From Ruminococcus sp. (GTDB lineage Bacteria; Bacillota; Clostridia; Oscillospirales; Ruminococcaceae), in NCBI GenBank assembly GCA_017558505.1, contig JAFYUM010000006.1, positions 62,001 through 126,000 of the forward strand: a stretch of DNA of 64,000 nucleotides, given 5' to 3'. Under the pieces are notes generated by a model. The model worked only from the letters and a program-made list of their open reading frames with translations, ran no database searches and was not told the DNA's origin. Made by a program: the position numbers and the translations under genes. Shown piece after piece: positions 7,706 through 16,609 of this stretch. Every line of letters starts with the position of its first letter. Position 1 is the first letter of the stretch.

Positions 7706-8494
7706 TCAGATATAGTACATAAATTTATAGTTGTTCTTCTTGTAAATAATCATACCTGTTACAAGCATAATGAGTGCATACCCAAGGCAGAGCAGGTGGT
7801 GCCATAGGGGCGGAATAACTCCGTTGAGGACAACACTGCGGAAGTAGGCAATATAGCTGTATACGGGATTTGCCAGAAATATCAGCTGTATTTTTTCGGG
7901 GTATACATTTATGTTGTAGAAAATTGCGGATACGTACATAAGAAGCTGTGTGAATATTTCATAGAGATACTGTACGTCCTTGAATACCACGAACATTGCC
8001 GAAAGAATAAATCCCACACCGATGTTGAAAATAAGCAGGCAAGCTATGGGATACAGCAGGGTGAGGAATTTAAAGGAAAAGGGAATTCCGTCAATTGCCA
8101 CAAACAGGAAGTAAATTATAAGCGTAAGTCCGAAATTTATACACGCCGAAACTTCCTTTGATATCATAAACAGGTATTTCGGCACATTTATGTTCTTGAT
8201 TATGTTGGCATTCTGCATAAGTGCGTGCATACCGCCGTTTGTAGCTTCTTTAAAAAATGAAAACACAAGATTTCCCGAAAAGAGGTATATGATGTAATGC
8301 TCTGTGTTGTGTCCGAAAAATTTTGTGAATACAATCGCCATAACTGCAAGCTGCATAAGGGGTGAAAGGACGCTCCAGAACATACCGAGAACGGTACGCT
8401 TATACTTTTTCTTGAAATCACGTTTTACAAGTTCCGAAAAAAGAAACTGGTATTTTTTTACCTTGTGAATTTGTTCTTTTAAACTATTTATCAT
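7706..8494 (-). CDS. tagG: Wall polymer ABC transporter permease (TagG/Wzm type)
   Basis: A 262-residue membrane subunit of the polymer exporter. It has about six hydrophobic segments, and the N-terminal ELVKRDFKKKYKRTVLGMFWSVLSPLMQL is a hallmark of TagG/Wzm/KpsM permeases. It lies between the glycerophosphotransferase and the ATPase, so it very likely exports the polymer made by the upstream gene. GGGAG precedes the ATG. Confidence 0.9.
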   Translation of the reverse strand: MINSLKEQIHKVKKYQFLFSELVKRDFKKKYKRTVLGMFWSVLSPLMQLAVMAIVFTKFFGHNTEHYIIYLFSGNLVFSFFKEATNGGMHALMQNANIIKNINVPKYLFMISKEVSACINFGLTLIIYFLFVAIDGIPFSFKFLTLLYPIACLLIFNIGVGFILSAMFVVFKDVQYLYEIFTQLLMYVSAIFYNINVYPEKIQLIFLANPVYSYIAYFRSVVLNGVIPPLWHHLLCLGYALIMLVTGMIIYKKNNYKFMYYI

Positions 8495-8507
8495 TCCCGA
8501 CTCCCTG

Positions 8508-10208
8508 TTATGATTTGTTTTCCCGTTCAGAACGGAGTGATTTCAGTATATCGGCTGTTTTATCCGATTTTTCGTATATATCCATATCCTTAAGACGCAA
8601 GGAACGGCAATGAGGATCATGGGGGAATTTTTCGTCAAGCTTGTTGTGAGGATAAACTCCTGAAATTCTGAAACCGATTTCAAGCTTGCCGTCGGAGCTG
8701 ATATATTCCGCAGGGACGTCAAAGGTGAGATGTCCGAGTCCCTGTTTTGTGATGGTTTTCTCGCATACCGTGTTGCCGTTAGCAAGTACCTTAACGCCGA
8801 TGTTGTTCTGTTTACCTACAAGTAATGGTTCGTAGCTCAGCTGAATTGAAAGCCCCTTATCCCATTTCGGTACAAAGAAACGGAGGAAGGCTTTTTTGCG
8901 GACAATCCAGCGCCCCTCTGCTGTGGGCATTTCTACGCTGTATATTTCTACTTCGGGGTATCTTGCAAGGCTTACTGTGGTATTCACGGGCATCTGATAA
9001 AGCTTCTTCACGTTCTTTTTCATAGAGATAAGGTACTCATAGAAACGCTTGCGGAAATCCCCGTTGTGATAGAAAAATGCGTCACGCTTTTTCTTTTCTT
9101 CGGGTTTGAGCTTAAAGCCGGTGTTGTGGTAATCTTCCAGCTTATCCATACATTCTTCCGCAGTATCCACAATGTTGAAGATGTATTCCTTTTTGGGACC
9201 GTAGGGGTCTGCAAGGTCTGTTTTGTGACCGTATTTTATACAGTCCTCGCTGTCGGGGATATTGAGGAAAATTGACGGCTTGTGCTGGAACCACATTTCA
9301 AAGCACATTGAAGAATAGTCCGTAATGAGTATGGCAGAGCTTTTTTTAGCGTCGGCAATTTCATCGTCCACAAGGATTTTCACCCCATCAAGAAGTCCGC
9401 TGCCACAGGATTTCAATACGCTGTGGTGAAGTGCGATTTTAAGTGTATAGCCATTTTCCTCTACGAATTTTTTAAATCGGGGATTTTCAAGGAGCCCCAG
9501 AATAGTTTTTACATATACGGTATCCTTAAGCTCTTCTTCCTTGATGTTTTTAAGGTAGCGGCGGTGGGTAAAGTATATGAAGATTGATTTTTCGGAGGTG
9601 GCATTATCTGCGCTTAATAAATCCCAGCGGAAAAGCCCGTTCTTTATGAGGTTTTCTTCTTCATAGCAGCCACGGTTTATGAATATTTCCTTTTCAAAGT
9701 CATTGCTTATCATAAGCTTGTCGAAAAGGAATGAGCTGTATGACTCCTGCGAAATGAAATCGTCCTTGAAGAATGTAATTCCGTGCTGTGTGAAGATTGA
9801 ATATACATAGGGACTGCGTTTTACAGCTTCGGTTATACCAAGGCGGAGAGAGTGGAGTACCTGAAATCCGCCGCAGATATATTTTACCGTTTTGAAAAGT
9901 TCTTTCAGCTTAAGGGCAAATTCCCTTATTTTTTCGGGTGAATACTCTATGATGTTATCGCCGTATTCCGCCTTTATTTCAGCGTATGCGGCACATTTTC
10001 CGTTGATTATATAATAGGGCTCGAAATGCTCTCTGCCGTTTGCGTAGAGGTACTTGAAAAGCTCAAATTCGTCCTGTGGTGAGGTGTCGGCTTCAACGAT
10101 AAAATCACAGCAGATAACCTTGTTTCTTTCAGTATCAAGCTGCATTGCCGTTGCGTAATCATGGGCGATAAAACGTCTGAAGATTTTATCTGTTAACTTG
10201 CTTATCAT
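8508..10208 (-). CDS. tagF: CDP-glycerol glycerophosphotransferase (TagB/TagF family)
   Basis: Transfers glycerol-phosphate from CDP-glycerol to a lipid-linked acceptor on the inner membrane face, priming or extending teichoic acid. It shows the family motifs IFTQHGITFFKDD near the middle and ILITDYSSMCFEMWF with the following PSIFLNIPD (CDP-glycerol site). A C-terminal beta-rich region of about 150 residues (LARYPEVEIYSVEM onward) is not part of the catalytic fold. The start is 10208, with GAAAGG about ten bases upstream; the longer frame to 10292 runs through the promoter. It heads the operon tagF-tagG-tagH-CPCC. Confidence 0.85.
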   Translation of the reverse strand: MISKLTDKIFRRFIAHDYATAMQLDTERNKVICCDFIVEADTSPQDEFELFKYLYANGREHFEPYYIINGKCAAYAEIKAEYGDNIIEYSPEKIREFALKLKELFKTVKYICGGFQVLHSLRLGITEAVKRSPYVYSIFTQHGITFFKDDFISQESYSSFLFDKLMISNDFEKEIFINRGCYEEENLIKNGLFRWDLLSADNATSEKSIFIYFTHRRYLKNIKEEELKDTVYVKTILGLLENPRFKKFVEENGYTLKIALHHSVLKSCGSGLLDGVKILVDDEIADAKKSSAILITDYSSMCFEMWFQHKPSIFLNIPDSEDCIKYGHKTDLADPYGPKKEYIFNIVDTAEECMDKLEDYHNTGFKLKPEEKKKRDAFFYHNGDFRKRFYEYLISMKKNVKKLYQMPVNTTVSLARYPEVEIYSVEMPTAEGRWIVRKKAFLRFFVPKWDKGLSIQLSYEPLLVGKQNNIGVKVLANGNTVCEKTITKQGLGHLTFDVPAEYISSDGKLEIGFRISGVYPHNKLDEKFPHDPHCRSLRLKDMDIYEKSDKTADILKSLRSERENKS

Positions 10209-10263
10209 AACATCAATACCCTTTCTTTCAATCGGTTTATGTTCTTCCTTTATTATCCTCAAT

Positions 10264-10292
10264 ATTATAGCATATATGTGGGTGGATGTCAA
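10264..10292 (-). promoter_or_regulatory. Promoter of the teichoic-acid operon
   Basis: On the minus strand: -35 TTGACA (10292-10287), 17-bp spacer, -10 TATAAT (10269-10264). Its -35 region mirrors that of the divergent promoter at 10323. Confidence 0.8.
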
Positions 10293-10322
10293 TATTCGGT
10301 TTTTTTCATACGATACGCTGTA

Positions 10323-10351
10323 TTGACATCATATAATATTAGGGGTATAAT
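10323..10351 (+). promoter_or_regulatory. Promoter of the lipoprotein gene
   Basis: -35 TTGACA (10323-10328), 17-bp spacer, -10 TATAAT (10346-10351). This would give a leader of about 180 bases, which is AT-rich with no obvious fold. GATGTCAATA at 10286-10295 and TATTGACATC at 10321-10330 form an inverted repeat spanning both -35 boxes. Confidence 0.75.
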
Positions 10352-10538
10352 AAAAATAACAACAGGATTCTTAATTCTGATAAATTTTTATTTTTTAACT
10401 TGAAAAACTTTGACTTTTTTGCCCTTTAAAATCACTTATATATAGAAGGGTATAACTATAGCCTTTCAATTGTTGATTATGTCTAAAATCTGCGGATATT
10501 TTTATGCAGATTGACAACGCAAAAAAGGAGGACTTACA

Positions 10539-11978
10539 ATGAAAAAGACGATTGTATTTTTAACATCACTTGCAGCTTTATGCAGCCTTATTTCCTGCGA
10601 GGAAAATAAAAATGAGGACATCAATGGGGAGGCAGAATTTATACAGGAAGAAACAGTTCAGACAGAAGAACCAACGGAAGCTGAAATTCAGTTCAGAGAA
10701 TATAAGGCTGAGGATTTTACTGACATTAAGGTGAAATTTAACAAACAGCAGACAGCGCCGCCTGTTGAGTTAAATGAGTACGACCTGTCGTGGATTGAAT
10801 TTGAGCCGAAAGTTTCAGTATGTGCACTTCCCGAAAACAGGGATATAGAAAAACTTCTGCCATATTATGAAAGCGACGCAAAAAATTTTGATATGACTCC
10901 CGAGGAATATGCAGAAGAATATATGAAGCTGTACGAGCCGCTGCTTGATAAGCCTGTTTACCCCTCCATAGAGTGTACGGCTACTGACGGCGAAAATATT
11001 TACTATGTGGCGAAATATGACAAATGCTGTAAATACAGTATTCACGACTTTGAAATATACCGCTGTAATCCCGAAACAAAGGAAAATGAGTGCATATTCA
11101 CTTATTCCAATACCGATGAGAGTTTTATGGTAAATGATATGGCGTACTATGACGGTGAATTATGGGTTATCGGCAATTACAGCCTTTTAGAAGGTTATGT
11201 ATATGAATCTTCAAATGGCATATTCAGGGCAGATACGGAAACAAATACACTTGAATTATCGTTTGAGCCACATGATGACAGCTGGTATATACAGGGATTT
11301 TATCAGACTGGTGATAACAGACTGCTTACAGCATATATATCCTATACAGAAATAGGTTCCGAACTGCATTTTTACGAATATAACGGCGGTAACTGGGAGG
11401 AAAAGGAGCCGCCGAAATACGGCAGTTTTATACCTTATAATGGCGAGTTTGTGACAAGCTATGAAAAGAACGGTATGCAGGTTTCAGAATGCAGTCGTTT
11501 CAGCCTTGATACGGGATTGCGTTCAGCAAGTCTTGTGGCTGTATCCGACAAAAGGGCGACATATATGGTAGCAGACAGCCTTTCCACCATTCTTTACACA
11601 TATGACTTTGAAAAAATGGAGCGTTATATAATCGACCTTACTTCATACGGAAGTAACTATGCCTGTTATGCGGCAGGAGATAACATTCTTATTCATCAGC
11701 CAACGGGTAAAAGCGGAATGTATATTATCCCCGAGCTTGGTGCGGCATTTGAGATTTTCAGAGCCGATTTTGAGCCGGGCATGGATTATCTCAGCGGTGA
11801 GGAGTATATTTTCCATAGTATCAGCAAAGCCAATGGAAAAATTGCCATTTTAGAAAACTGTACTGTAAACGATGTATACTTTTTCGGCGGAGAAATTTCA
11901 GACAATATACCAAATGAAACGTATTACATCGGAAAAGATATAAGCCGTATAAACAAGGTGTATATTTTAGGTGAGTGA
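10539..11978 (+). CDS. Lipoprotein, member of a three-gene paralogous family
   Basis: A 479-residue protein of unknown function. The signal peptide ends in a lipobox (LISC, Cys20), followed by an acidic low-complexity stretch, so it should be anchored outside the membrane. The body shares blocks with the tandem lipoproteins at 30724 and 32203: a short PPVE-x-x-EYDLS motif, ATDGENIYYVAKYD, FEIYRCNPETKEN, TYDFEKMERY and IIPELGA. The repeated strand-turn blocks suggest a beta-propeller-like sensor fold, which is inference. It sits upstream of the cellulase but has its own promoter, and the cellulase has another. AAAGGAGG precedes the ATG. Confidence 0.7.
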   Translation: MKKTIVFLTSLAALCSLISCEENKNEDINGEAEFIQEETVQTEEPTEAEIQFREYKAEDFTDIKVKFNKQQTAPPVELNEYDLSWIEFEPKVSVCALPENRDIEKLLPYYESDAKNFDMTPEEYAEEYMKLYEPLLDKPVYPSIECTATDGENIYYVAKYDKCCKYSIHDFEIYRCNPETKENECIFTYSNTDESFMVNDMAYYDGELWVIGNYSLLEGYVYESSNGIFRADTETNTLELSFEPHDDSWYIQGFYQTGDNRLLTAYISYTEIGSELHFYEYNGGNWEEKEPPKYGSFIPYNGEFVTSYEKNGMQVSECSRFSLDTGLRSASLVAVSDKRATYMVADSLSTILYTYDFEKMERYIIDLTSYGSNYACYAAGDNILIHQPTGKSGMYIIPELGAAFEIFRADFEPGMDYLSGEEYIFHSISKANGKIAILENCTVNDVYFFGGEISDNIPNETYYIGKDISRINKVYILGE

Positions 11979-12081
11979 TTTTTTCAGATGAATATTTTCC
12001 GTCTTCTTTTGTTTCTGCTATTACCAATACTGTATATAAAAATAAAATATCTGCAAAAACAGCAAAAAATGGCTGTTAGTG

Positions 12082-12110
12082 TTGACAAAATCGCAAAAAA
12101 ATGTTAGTAT
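12082..12110 (+). promoter_or_regulatory. Promoter of the GH5 cellulase gene
   Basis: -35 TTGACA (12082-12087), 17-bp spacer, -10 TAGTAT (12105-12110). The expected start is about 12117, immediately before the leader hairpin. Confidence 0.8.
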
Positions 12111-12118
12111 GTAATTAA

Positions 12119-12170
12119 CAGATGTATGCTCCGATTGGGATAGTTTTGTGCAGAGCAAATTTTACATCTG
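12119..12170 (+). ncRNA. Structured leader of the cellulase mRNA
   Basis: CAGATGTA (12119-12126) pairs with TACATCTG (12163-12170). Stacked directly inside, TGCTC (12127-12131) pairs with GAGCA (12153-12157), leaving a 5-base AATTT bulge and a 21-base apical loop. The hairpin starts at the predicted transcription start and ends just before the GAGAGAGGGA ribosome binding site. It matches no riboswitch I know. A stability element or ligand/protein-responsive leader are both possible. Confidence 0.5.
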
Positions 12171-12186
12171 AGAGAGGGAAAAACTT

Positions 12187-14097
12187 ATGAAGAAATTTAC
12201 AAGAGTCCTTGTGGCTATGGCTTCAGCGGCAGCCATAACCTTTACGGGAACATCATCAGCTATGAATACGCTGCTAACTTCGCCGCAGGATACAGCTAAA
12301 GCCGTAGATACCAACAACGACGACTGGCTTCATGCAGAGGGCAGCCGTCTTTACGACATGAACGGCAACGAGGTATGGCTTACAGGTGCAAACTGGTTCG
12401 GCTTCAACTGCTCCGAAAACTGTGCCCACGGTCTTTATGCCTGCGATGTCGACGACTTCCTTAAAGGTGTTGCCGACCACGGTATTAATGTTATCCGTTT
12501 CCCTATTTCCTCGGAGCTTCTCGTTTCATGGATGGAGGGCTCACCAAATGAGGTAAGCTCTGTTCAGGCTTCCTATAATCCTCCTCAGGACGTTGTAGGC
12601 GAGGACGGAACAATTACTCCAGCAGGAAAATACGGCGACATCAACAGAGATTTCGTTCTTGAGGACGGTAAAACTCTGAAAAACTCAATGGAAATCTTTG
12701 ATATTATTATGCAGAAGTGTAAAAAGTACGGTATCAAGGCATTCATTGACATTCACAGCCCCGATGCAAACAACTCAGGTCATAACTATGAAATCTGGTA
12801 CGGTCTTGCAGGTGTTACAACAGATGTATGGATTGATTCACTTGTATGGCTTGCTGACAAGTACAAGAATGACGATACACTTATCGGTTACGACCTCAAA
12901 AACGAGCCACACGGAAAGCGTGGTTATACAGGCGATTCCTGTCCCGATAATATTGCAAAATGGGACGGCTCTACCGATGAAAACAACTGGGCATATGCTG
13001 CTACAAAATGTGCAAATGCAATCCTTGATGTAAACCCCAACGCTCTTATTTTTATCGAGGGTGTTGAGCAGTATCCAAAGACTGAAATGGGATATACATA
13101 TGATACTCCCGACATCTGGGACGCTCCTGCTGACAAATCTCCATGGTATGGTGCATGGTGGGGTGGAAATCTCCGCGGCGTAAGAGATTTCCCCGTTATT
13201 CCCGACAGCGGTACAAGCCAGATTGTTTACTCTCCCCACGATTACGGCCCGTCAGTTTATGCACAGACATGGTTTGACAAGGACTTCACAACACAGACTC
13301 TCCTTGACGATTACTGGTATGATACATGGGCATACATCGTAGAGGAGGACATTGCACCTCTGCTCATTGGTGAGTGGGGCGGACATATGGACGGCGGAAA
13401 GAATCAGAAGTGGATGGAGCTTCTCCGTGACTATATGATTGACAACCACATCAGCCATACGTTCTGGTGCCTTAACCCCAACTCGGGCGATACAGGCGGA
13501 CTTATCGGCGTTGACTTCAAGACATGGGACGATGAGAAGTACGGACTTTTTGAGCCCTCACTCTGGCAGACACAGTCAAGCGGAAAGTATATCGGTCTTG
13601 ACCATGAGGTTGCACTTGGCGAAAATGGTATTTCACTCAACGATTTCTATGCAAACTATGCAGGCAGCGAGGGAAGTAACCTTGACGGCGGAAAGACTTC
13701 GTCTGAAACACCTTCAACAAAGCCTGTAACGACAACTACCAAAAAGTCTGAAACTACAACTACTTCCAAGAAAACTACTACTACAACTTCCAAGAAAACT
13801 ACTACTACAACTTCAAAGAAAACAACTACCACAACAAAGAAACCTGATGATGCAACTACAGCACCTGTTGTTTCAGCTGAATTGTACGGTGACGCAAACT
13901 GTGACGGCACAGTAACAATTGCTGATGCAGCTGCTATTTATCAGGCAATCGGAAACGCCGATAAATACAAATTATCCGAAACAGGTGCTGCAAATGCTGA
14001 CTGCTGCAACCCCGGCGGCGGAATTACAGCAGCTGACGCTCTTGCAGTACAGAAATTTGACGCAAAGCTCGTTTCAGCACTTCCTGTTGAGGAATAA
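12187..14097 (+). CDS. Cellulosomal GH5 endoglucanase with C-terminal dockerin
   Basis: Secreted endo-beta-1,4-glucanase predicted to join a cellulosome. It has an N-terminal signal peptide (about 38 residues) and a GH5 TIM barrel with LTGANWFGFN at its start, the acid/base Glu in DLKNEPHG and the nucleophile Glu in LLIGEWGGH. The ending TFWCLNPNSGDTGG resembles subfamily GH5_1 (Acidothermus E1-like). A Thr/Lys-rich linker (about residues 515-555) leads to a dockerin: first Ca-binding repeat DANCDGTVTIADAAAIY, second NADCCNPGGGITAADALAV. The second loop is expanded with Cys residues. Own promoter and structured leader; a strong terminator follows. Confidence 0.95.
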   Translation: MKKFTRVLVAMASAAAITFTGTSSAMNTLLTSPQDTAKAVDTNNDDWLHAEGSRLYDMNGNEVWLTGANWFGFNCSENCAHGLYACDVDDFLKGVADHGINVIRFPISSELLVSWMEGSPNEVSSVQASYNPPQDVVGEDGTITPAGKYGDINRDFVLEDGKTLKNSMEIFDIIMQKCKKYGIKAFIDIHSPDANNSGHNYEIWYGLAGVTTDVWIDSLVWLADKYKNDDTLIGYDLKNEPHGKRGYTGDSCPDNIAKWDGSTDENNWAYAATKCANAILDVNPNALIFIEGVEQYPKTEMGYTYDTPDIWDAPADKSPWYGAWWGGNLRGVRDFPVIPDSGTSQIVYSPHDYGPSVYAQTWFDKDFTTQTLLDDYWYDTWAYIVEEDIAPLLIGEWGGHMDGGKNQKWMELLRDYMIDNHISHTFWCLNPNSGDTGGLIGVDFKTWDDEKYGLFEPSLWQTQSSGKYIGLDHEVALGENGISLNDFYANYAGSEGSNLDGGKTSSETPSTKPVTTTTKKSETTTTSKKTTTTTSKKTTTTTSKKTTTTTKKPDDATTAPVVSAELYGDANCDGTVTIADAAAIYQAIGNADKYKLSETGAANADCCNPGGGITAADALAVQKFDAKLVSALPVEE

Positions 14098-14156
14098 TCT
14101 TTGCAGTTGATTAAAAATCAATAAATTCAGGGTGATGGATTTTCAGCCGCCTGCGA

Positions 14157-14187
14157 AAAAGGACGTTCCGTTGGGGACGTCCTTTTG
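14157..14187 (+). terminator. Terminator of the cellulase gene
   Basis: AAAAGGACGTTCC pairs with GGGACGTCCTTTT across a 3-4 base loop, with the T-run in the right arm. Strong stem 60 bases after the stop codon. Confidence 0.85.
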
Positions 14188-14272
14188 GTTTGTTGAAAAA
14201 TCTGAATTTCGTTCCGAAATTGCGGTTACGGCACGCTGTGACCGTTATACAAAATACCTTTTTCTACAGATT

Positions 14273-14302
14273 AAGGGTATCGCCAGAGCGATACCCTTTT
14301 TA
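14273..14302. terminator. Second terminator at the convergent cellulase / U32-like junction
   Basis: Perfect 11-bp stem (14273-14283 with 14288-14298), CAGA loop and TTTTT tail on the + strand. It abuts the stop codon of the minus-strand gene at 14303, so it may serve both directions. Confidence 0.8.
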
Positions 14303-15247
14303 TCAGTTATTTCCTTCAATACGTACAACACCGTTTTTCTCAAGGTTATACAGAAGCATAAAACGCACTTCTTCCTTGTGTTCGGGTTTTATCATATAGT
14401 GGAGATAAGTTTCAAGGAGATTGAGACGTGATGTTGTCCTGCCTTCAATCTTGAACTGATTAAAGCCCATAGGCACGTACTTTTCCCAGATATCCTCCGG
14501 TGAAACGTATGTGCTTAGTTTTTTTACATCGAAAATAGTTCTGTCAGCACATTTGCACTGCATATCAGGAACGCCGTAATCCCTTAAATTGAGTCTTTCG
14601 TTGGTGTTTTTTGCCATGTGCTCGCATACTGCAATCTGCTGCATACCAAGAATGCGATAGTGCTCCGTTCTTCTCGGACAGGCAGGGTCGCAGCAGGCAT
14701 TGATAAGAATTTCCATTTTATCCTTGTGCGGGAGAGTTTCAAGAATGTCGAACTTATTGTTGAAATCATAGTCAAGAACAACTATGCTGTAATCCTTTTC
14801 AATTTCCTCAATAAGCTTATCGGGCTCTGTTATGCGTTTGCAGGTGGAGCTTGTAAGCTTATAATTGGGATATGTTGTTCTTATATAGTCTTCAAGGAGT
14901 TCAGAGTTTACAATAACCTCATTCATGCCGTTATCTGCAAGTTTCAGGATATCATTGCAGAATTTATCCCCAAGGTGTTTTTCTTCAATCATGGGATTTG
15001 TAAAGGTAAAACGCAGGGGAATACCGTGCTTGTTGAGTGTTCTTATAACTATTTCCGCAAAATCTGTGCCGCATTTGCCCGGGACGGTTCTTCCGCCGTT
15101 CCAGACCGACTGGGGGAAAGTGCCGTATATTGACGCTATTTCAACGCCCTCGCGGAAAAACTGGGGGCAGTTTTCAAGCATAGTTGCAAAAACGAGATTG
15201 AATCTGAACTGACTTGCAAAATCGGGAAGATGAAATTTTACCTGCAT
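14303..15247 (-). CDS. U32-peptidase-like TIM-barrel protein, uncharacterised
   Basis: 314 residues, no signal peptide or membrane segment. The C-terminal part contains GFNQFKIEGRTTS, matching the conserved KIEGR element of U32-family proteins (YegQ/UbiU/UbiV group), preceded by a Cys cluster NACCDPACPRR and later MQCKCAD that could hold an iron-sulfur cluster, as in UbiU/V. Some U32 proteins act in tRNA or quinone hydroxylation, so a peptidase role should not be assumed. Shorter than classical U32 proteins. The LRR gene lies 18 bases upstream on the same strand, suggesting co-transcription. Confidence 0.55.
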   Translation of the reverse strand: MQVKFHLPDFASQFRFNLVFATMLENCPQFFREGVEIASIYGTFPQSVWNGGRTVPGKCGTDFAEIVIRTLNKHGIPLRFTFTNPMIEEKHLGDKFCNDILKLADNGMNEVIVNSELLEDYIRTTYPNYKLTSSTCKRITEPDKLIEEIEKDYSIVVLDYDFNNKFDILETLPHKDKMEILINACCDPACPRRTEHYRILGMQQIAVCEHMAKNTNERLNLRDYGVPDMQCKCADRTIFDVKKLSTYVSPEDIWEKYVPMGFNQFKIEGRTTSRLNLLETYLHYMIKPEHKEEVRFMLLYNLEKNGVVRIEGNN

Positions 15248-15265
15248 AGCTGTTCCTCCAATTTA

Positions 15266-16609
15266 TTAGTCCTTGTCGATAATAGATTCGTAATTTTCTT
15301 CCGCTTCCTTTTCCTTTGCCTTTTTTTCGGCTTTTTTAGCGGAAATAGAAGCACCTTTTTTACCTCTTGCCATAAGTACAAAGGCAAATACAACAGCTGC
15401 AAGTATAAGTCCGACTGCCACTATAATAAATGCTGTGGATTTGATATTTTTGTCAACATAGGAATATTCAAGCTTGTTTTTCTTGGCATAGTCGGCACCT
15501 GCTGTATTTGAAAATACGCTTAAAGTAAAGTCGTCATTTTTAACATAGCTGTCTGTTTCGTTGAGCTTGAAGCCGAAGGCATTGGCACCGATTTCAGTAA
15601 CACTTTTCGGTATGCTCATGTTTACGAGAGCAGGGCAGTCAACAAATGCACCCTCGCCTACTTTTTGTGTTCCCTCTGGGATAATTGCTCTTGCAAGAGA
15701 GGGGCAGTTATAGAAAGCACCGTCGCCGATTTCCTGTAATGTTGTGGGAAAATCAAGAGTCTGCAGGGCGGTACAGTTTTTGAATGCTATAGGAGCAATT
15801 GTCTGTAATCCTTCGGAAAAATCAATGTTTTTAAGATTTACACAGTATCCGAAAGCATCGTCGCCGATGTAAGTAACAGAAGATGGGAGGAAAAGGTTTT
15901 CAATTCCTGCACAGACGGAGAAAGAACCTGCTTCAATTGTTGTAATGCCGTCGGGAATGTATACATCTCCTGCAAGCTTAACAGAGGCACGGATAATATT
16001 TGTCTTGCTCTTGTTCATAAGCAGGCCGTCTTCGAAAACGTAGCTGCTGCACTTTGAAGCGTCAATGTTTTCAATAGAGCTGCACTCTGAAAAAGCCATA
16101 GGTTCAATTTTTGAGAGCTCTCCGGGTAGAATTACTTCTGTGAGCATGGAGCAGTTGTAGAAAGCATATGAACCGATTGTATTTACGGCGTCTGGGATTT
16201 CAACCTTTTCAAGCTTCGTACAGCCCATGAATAATCCGTCGCCGATGTTCTTGATTTTTTTAGGCAGTCTGATTTCTGTAAGCGATTCACAGCCTGCAAA
16301 AGCGTTATCTCCGATAGAAGTAATAGTGTCGGGGATATACAGCGTTTTGATGCTTGTACAGCTTGCCAGTGCTCTGTTGTCAATGGCAGTAACTGCATAG
16401 CCGTTGCGGAGTTCGGGGATTTCATCAACAATAGCGTCAGCATAGCAGCTGATAATAGTGTATGAACCGTTGCGGAGTTCATAGCCGAAGGTACCGTCAG
16501 AAACGGGTTCATTTACCAGATTGCTTGAAACAGCAGAACCGTTCATTGCTGTAATGGAAAGGAGAGAAATACCTGCCATTACAACGGAAAAGAACTTATT
16601 CATTTTCAT
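15266..16609 (-). CDS. Membrane-anchored BspA-type leucine-rich-repeat protein (shorter copy)
   Basis: 447 residues: signal peptide, about nine BspA-type LRR units (pattern I-x-x-x-AF-x-x-C-x-x-L-x-x-I-x-L-P), a single transmembrane segment (STAFIIVAVGLILAAVVFAF), then a Lys/Ala/Glu-rich cytoplasmic tail ending NYESIIDKD. Such LRR domains bind surfaces or host/plant matrix proteins. It starts inside the end of the larger paralogue: ATG at 16609 or at 16603, where ATGAATAA overlaps the upstream stop, so the two are translationally coupled. The internal tail motif YESII is shared with the paralogue. Confidence 0.8.
   Translation of the reverse strand: MKMNKFFSVVMAGISLLSITAMNGSAVSSNLVNEPVSDGTFGYELRNGSYTIISCYADAIVDEIPELRNGYAVTAIDNRALASCTSIKTLYIPDTITSIGDNAFAGCESLTEIRLPKKIKNIGDGLFMGCTKLEKVEIPDAVNTIGSYAFYNCSMLTEVILPGELSKIEPMAFSECSSIENIDASKCSSYVFEDGLLMNKSKTNIIRASVKLAGDVYIPDGITTIEAGSFSVCAGIENLFLPSSVTYIGDDAFGYCVNLKNIDFSEGLQTIAPIAFKNCTALQTLDFPTTLQEIGDGAFYNCPSLARAIIPEGTQKVGEGAFVDCPALVNMSIPKSVTEIGANAFGFKLNETDSYVKNDDFTLSVFSNTAGADYAKKNKLEYSYVDKNIKSTAFIIVAVGLILAAVVFAFVLMARGKKGASISAKKAEKKAKEKEAEENYESIIDKD

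Noticed and set aside
12838..13239. 133-codon minus-strand frame inside the cellulase
   Set aside because: Shadow of a highly biased coding region.
13735..13850. Repeated ACTACAACTTCCAAGAAAAC units
   Set aside because: They encode the Thr/Lys linker of the cellulase.
14618..15133. 171-codon + strand frame opposite the U32-like gene
   Set aside because: Shadow frame; composition is that of complemented codons of the real gene.
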